DNA from: Oscillibacter sp.
GTDB taxonomy: Bacteria; Bacillota; Clostridia; Oscillospirales; Oscillospiraceae
Direction: 5' to 3'
Length of the DNA stretch: 64,000 nt
NCBI GenBank assembly: GCA_020025475.1
Contig: JAHHSA010000005.1
Coordinates: 8,711 to 72,710 of the forward strand
Positions 61,439 through 64,000 of this stretch are shown here, one piece after another (the first letter of the stretch is position 1; each line of letters opens with the position of its first letter). The notes under the pieces are model-generated. The model saw only the letters and a list, made by a program, of their open reading frames with translations, did not search any database and was not told where the DNA came from. A program made the translations under genes and the position numbers.

Positions 61439-62926
61439 ATGGTAAATCAGGCAATTGTGGATCTTATTTCCTACGCGGTGCATGCGGGCCTTTTGGAAGA
61501 GGATGACAGGATTTGGGCGGTGAACCGCATTCTGGATGCCCTGCGTATCTCCGATTGGGAGGAACCTGCTCAGGCTGTCGAGCGTCCTTTGGAGGACATT
61601 CTGAAGGACCTGCTGGACTTTGCTGTGGAGCACGGTGTCATTGAGGACGGTGTTACCAGCCGGGATCTCTTTGATACGGAGCTGATGGGCCGCATCACGC
61701 CCCGCCCCTCCCAGGTGCGCCGGGAGTTCTTCCAGCGGTATGCCGAATCCCCTGAGAAAGCCACGGACTGGTACTATCAGCTGAGCCAGAACACCGACTA
61801 CATCCGCCGCTACCGCATCAAGCGGGACATGAAGTGGGTCACCCCTACGGAGTATGGCGATCTGGATATCACCATCAACTTGTCCAAGCCGGAGAAAGAC
61901 CCCCGTGCCATTGCCGCTGCCAAGTCTGCTCCCCAAAGCGGCTATCCCAAGTGCCAGCTGTGCCGGGAGAATGAGGGCTACGCCGGGCGCATGAACCACC
62001 CTGCCCGTCAGAATCACCGCATCATCCCCATCACCATTGACGGCTGCGACTGGTTCTTCCAGTACAGCCCCTATGTCTACTACAATGAGCACTGCATTGT
62101 CTTCAATGGTGCCCATGTGCCTATGAAGATCAACCGCTCCACCTTCCGCAAACAGCTGGACTTCATCAAGCAGTTCCCCCATTATTTCGTGGGCTCCAAC
62201 GCGGACCTGCCCATTGTGGGCGGCTCCATCCTGAGCCATGACCACTTCCAGGGCGGGCGTTACACCTTTGCTATGGAGAAGGCACCTGTGGAAAAGATGG
62301 TCTCCTTCCCCGGCTATGAGGATGTGGAGGCTGGCATCGTGAAGTGGCCCATGTCTGTCATCCGTCTCCGCTGCGCTGACGATGAGCGCCTGGTGGAGCT
62401 GGCCGACAAGATCCTGCTGGCATGGAGAGGCTACACGGACCAGGCTGCCTTCATCTTTGCTGAGACGGACGGCGAGCCCCACAATACCATCACCCCCATT
62501 GCCCGGATGCGGGACGGCAAGTATGAGCTGGATCTGGTGCTGCGGAACAACATCACCACCGAGGAGTATCCGCTGGGTGTGTATCATCCCCACCAGGAGC
62601 TGCACCACATCAAGAAGGAGAACATCGGCCTTATTGAGGTCATGGGTCTGGCGGTGCTCCCTGCCCGTCTGAAGGGGGAGCTGGCCGCACTGGCCGACGC
62701 ACTGGTGGAGGGCCGGGACCTCCGCACCGATGAGGAGCTGGAAAAGCACGCCGACTGGGCGGAGGAACTGAAAACCCGCTATACGTTCACCAGGGATAAC
62801 GCCATGGATATTCTGCAGCAGGAGGTAGGCAAGGTCTTTGCCACGGTGCTGGAGCACGCGGGCGTCTATAAGTGCACTGACGAGGGACGGGCTGCCTTCC
62901 TGCGATTTGTGGAATCCGTCCGCTGA
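61439..62926 (+). CDS. galT: UDP-glucose-hexose-1-phosphate uridylyltransferase (GalT, Firmicutes type)
   Basis: This 495-aa GalT2-type enzyme exchanges UMP between UDP-glucose and galactose-1-phosphate. The catalytic HxH is in GGSILSHDHFQGGRY; the N-terminal ISYAVHAGLLEEDD opening is typical of the long Firmicutes class, which lacks the E. coli-type zinc sites. GAAGGAGG precedes the ATG, 20 nt after galK. Confidence 0.94.
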   Translation: MVNQAIVDLISYAVHAGLLEEDDRIWAVNRILDALRISDWEEPAQAVERPLEDILKDLLDFAVEHGVIEDGVTSRDLFDTELMGRITPRPSQVRREFFQRYAESPEKATDWYYQLSQNTDYIRRYRIKRDMKWVTPTEYGDLDITINLSKPEKDPRAIAAAKSAPQSGYPKCQLCRENEGYAGRMNHPARQNHRIIPITIDGCDWFFQYSPYVYYNEHCIVFNGAHVPMKINRSTFRKQLDFIKQFPHYFVGSNADLPIVGGSILSHDHFQGGRYTFAMEKAPVEKMVSFPGYEDVEAGIVKWPMSVIRLRCADDERLVELADKILLAWRGYTDQAAFIFAETDGEPHNTITPIARMRDGKYELDLVLRNNITTEEYPLGVYHPHQELHHIKKENIGLIEVMGLAVLPARLKGELAALADALVEGRDLRTDEELEKHADWAEELKTRYTFTRDNAMDILQQEVGKVFATVLEHAGVYKCTDEGRAAFLRFVESVR

Positions 62927-62944
62927 GAAAGGGAGAATGTACAC

Positions 62945-63964
62945 ATGGTTACCAAGAAACTGTTTGACACCCTGGACGACCAGGATGTGACCCTTTATAC
63001 CCTCTCCAATGAGCAGATGGAGGTGGAGCTGCTCCCCTTTGGTGCTGCTGTCCGGGCCATCCGGGTTCCGGATCGGAATGGGGACATGGTGGATGTCTGC
63101 CTGGGCTACGACAACGTCTCCTCCTACCGAAACCTGGGCGCCTGTCTGGGCGGTACCCTGGGCCGCTGCGCCAACCGCATTGGCGGCGCTGCTTTCCGAA
63201 TTGACGGCGTGGAGTATCGGGTCCCTGCCAATGAAGGCCCCAACTGCCTCCATGGCGGTCTGGTGGGTTTCCACAAGAAAATGTGGAAGCCCGCTGTGGT
63301 GGGGGACGACTCCGTGGCCTTCACCCTGACATCCTGCGACGGCGAAGAGGGATTTCCCGGAAACCTGAATGTTCGGGTCACCTATCGACTGGAGGGCACC
63401 ACCCTCTTCCTGGACTACGAGGCCCTGACCGATAAGGATACCATCGTGAACCTGACCAACCACACATACTTCAACCTGGGCGGCCACGACAGCGGCCCTG
63501 TGACGGAGCATCAGGTGCTGGTGCGGGCGGAGAGCTACACCCCCTGCGCTGAGGGCAACATCCCCACCGGCGAGATTCGGGGCGTGGAGGGCACACCGCT
63601 GGATCTGCGCCAGCCCACCATGCTGGGCGACGTTCTGAAGGACCCCTTTCTGGCACCCACCCATGGCTTTGACCACAATCTGGTACTTTCCCAGGGCAGG
63701 GAGCCAGCGGCAGAGCTGTACTGCCCTGCTACCGGCATTGCACTGGAGGTGCAGAGCACCCAGGAGGGCATGCAGTTCTACACAGCTGGCTGGCTGACGG
63801 AGCGCGTGGGCAAGGGCGGCAAGATCTACGGCCCTGCCTGCGGCGTCTGCTTTGAGAGCCAGCACTTCCCCAATGCCATCAACTGCCCCGGATTCCCCTC
63901 TCCCATTCTGCGGGCAGGCAGCACCTTCCGGGCCACCACGTCCTGGAAGTTCTCTGTGAAATAA
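62945..63964 (+). CDS. galM: Aldose 1-epimerase (mutarotase)
   Basis: This 339-aa GalM interconverts alpha and beta anomers of galactose, feeding the alpha form to galactokinase. It shows GRCANRIGGAAFRIDG, the catalytic His region NHTYFNLGGHDSG, and the C-terminal acid in CFESQHFPNAIN. It is the third gene of the operon, 18 nt after galT. No UDP-galactose 4-epimerase (galE) gene is in the window; it may lie beyond 64 kb or elsewhere. Confidence 0.94.
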   Translation: MVTKKLFDTLDDQDVTLYTLSNEQMEVELLPFGAAVRAIRVPDRNGDMVDVCLGYDNVSSYRNLGACLGGTLGRCANRIGGAAFRIDGVEYRVPANEGPNCLHGGLVGFHKKMWKPAVVGDDSVAFTLTSCDGEEGFPGNLNVRVTYRLEGTTLFLDYEALTDKDTIVNLTNHTYFNLGGHDSGPVTEHQVLVRAESYTPCAEGNIPTGEIRGVEGTPLDLRQPTMLGDVLKDPFLAPTHGFDHNLVLSQGREPAAELYCPATGIALEVQSTQEGMQFYTAGWLTERVGKGGKIYGPACGVCFESQHFPNAINCPGFPSPILRAGSTFRATTSWKFSVK

Positions 63965-64000
63965 TCTCCACATATCAACAAAATAGCCAACATTGTTGAA

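Noticed and set aside
61205..63973. 922-codon open frame antisense to galK-galT-galM
   Set aside because: It covers three complete Leloir genes; composition and absence of motifs mark it as a shadow.
1..64000. CRISPR arrays, insertion sequences, prophage or rRNA genes
   Set aside because: No regularly spaced repeats, transposase or integrase motifs, terminal inverted repeats with target duplications, or rRNA signatures were seen.

Overview
The window looks like the replication-origin region of a moderately GC-rich, Gram-positive anaerobe of the class Clostridia, most likely order Oscillospirales (an Oscillibacter/Flavonifractor-like lineage; the genus is inference). The supporting evidence is the order rpmH-rnpA-yidD-yidC-jag on one side and dnaA-dnaN-yaaA-recF-remB-gyrB-gyrA on the other, T-box leaders in front of aminoacyl-tRNA synthetases, parS sites of the Bacillus type, an [FeFe] hydrogenase, an LTA-synthase-like enzyme, YesMN-type regulation and strong GGAGG ribosome binding sites. 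There is no rRNA, tRNA, CRISPR array, transposase or phage gene in the 64 kb.

Left part (1-17.6 kb, all plus strand): the 3' end of a class B penicillin-binding protein; a GH13 alpha-glucan hydrolase; a 44-bp perfect palindrome with parS at its centre; parA-parB and a small membrane coiled-coil protein; a second parS; serS; mscL-rsmG; an orphan MinD-like ATPase; a methylglyoxal-synthase-family protein lacking the catalytic Asp; a T-box-controlled hisS with aspS; a small protein of unknown function; a GH3 lipoprotein; a membrane protein; an AlaX-type editing protein; and a DUF6881-like protein. If the origin is at 26.7-28.9 kb, this block runs head-on to replication, which suggests an inversion.

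Origin (17.7-40.4 kb): minus-strand LTA-synthase-like sulfatase, glyS (with T-box), Na/Pi transporter, jag, yidC, yidD, rnpA, rpmH; then a bipartite oriC around dnaA with DnaA boxes of the TTTTCCACA type; then plus-strand dnaN, yaaA, recF, remB, gyrB, a lipoprotein wedged between gyrB and gyrA, gyrA, a SHOCT-like membrane protein, rnhA and nadE. The NadE glutaminase domain has Gly at the position of its nucleophilic Cys.

Right part (40.7-64 kb): a metal-resistance unit (CadC-like repressor, HMA metallochaperone, P1B ATPase); a hotdog thioesterase; an OmpR/HK two-component system with a DUF4340 protein and a tandem DnaA-box array between the two signalling genes; an [FeFe] hydrogenase; and a 15-kb galactose region. 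The last contains mglB-mglA-mglC (ABC import), a YesN/YesM-type two-component system co-transcribed with two extra sugar-binding proteins (one an MglB paralogue), a divergent AraC regulator, and galK-galT-galM (Leloir pathway). Together these make a sense-import-catabolise module for galactose or galactosides.
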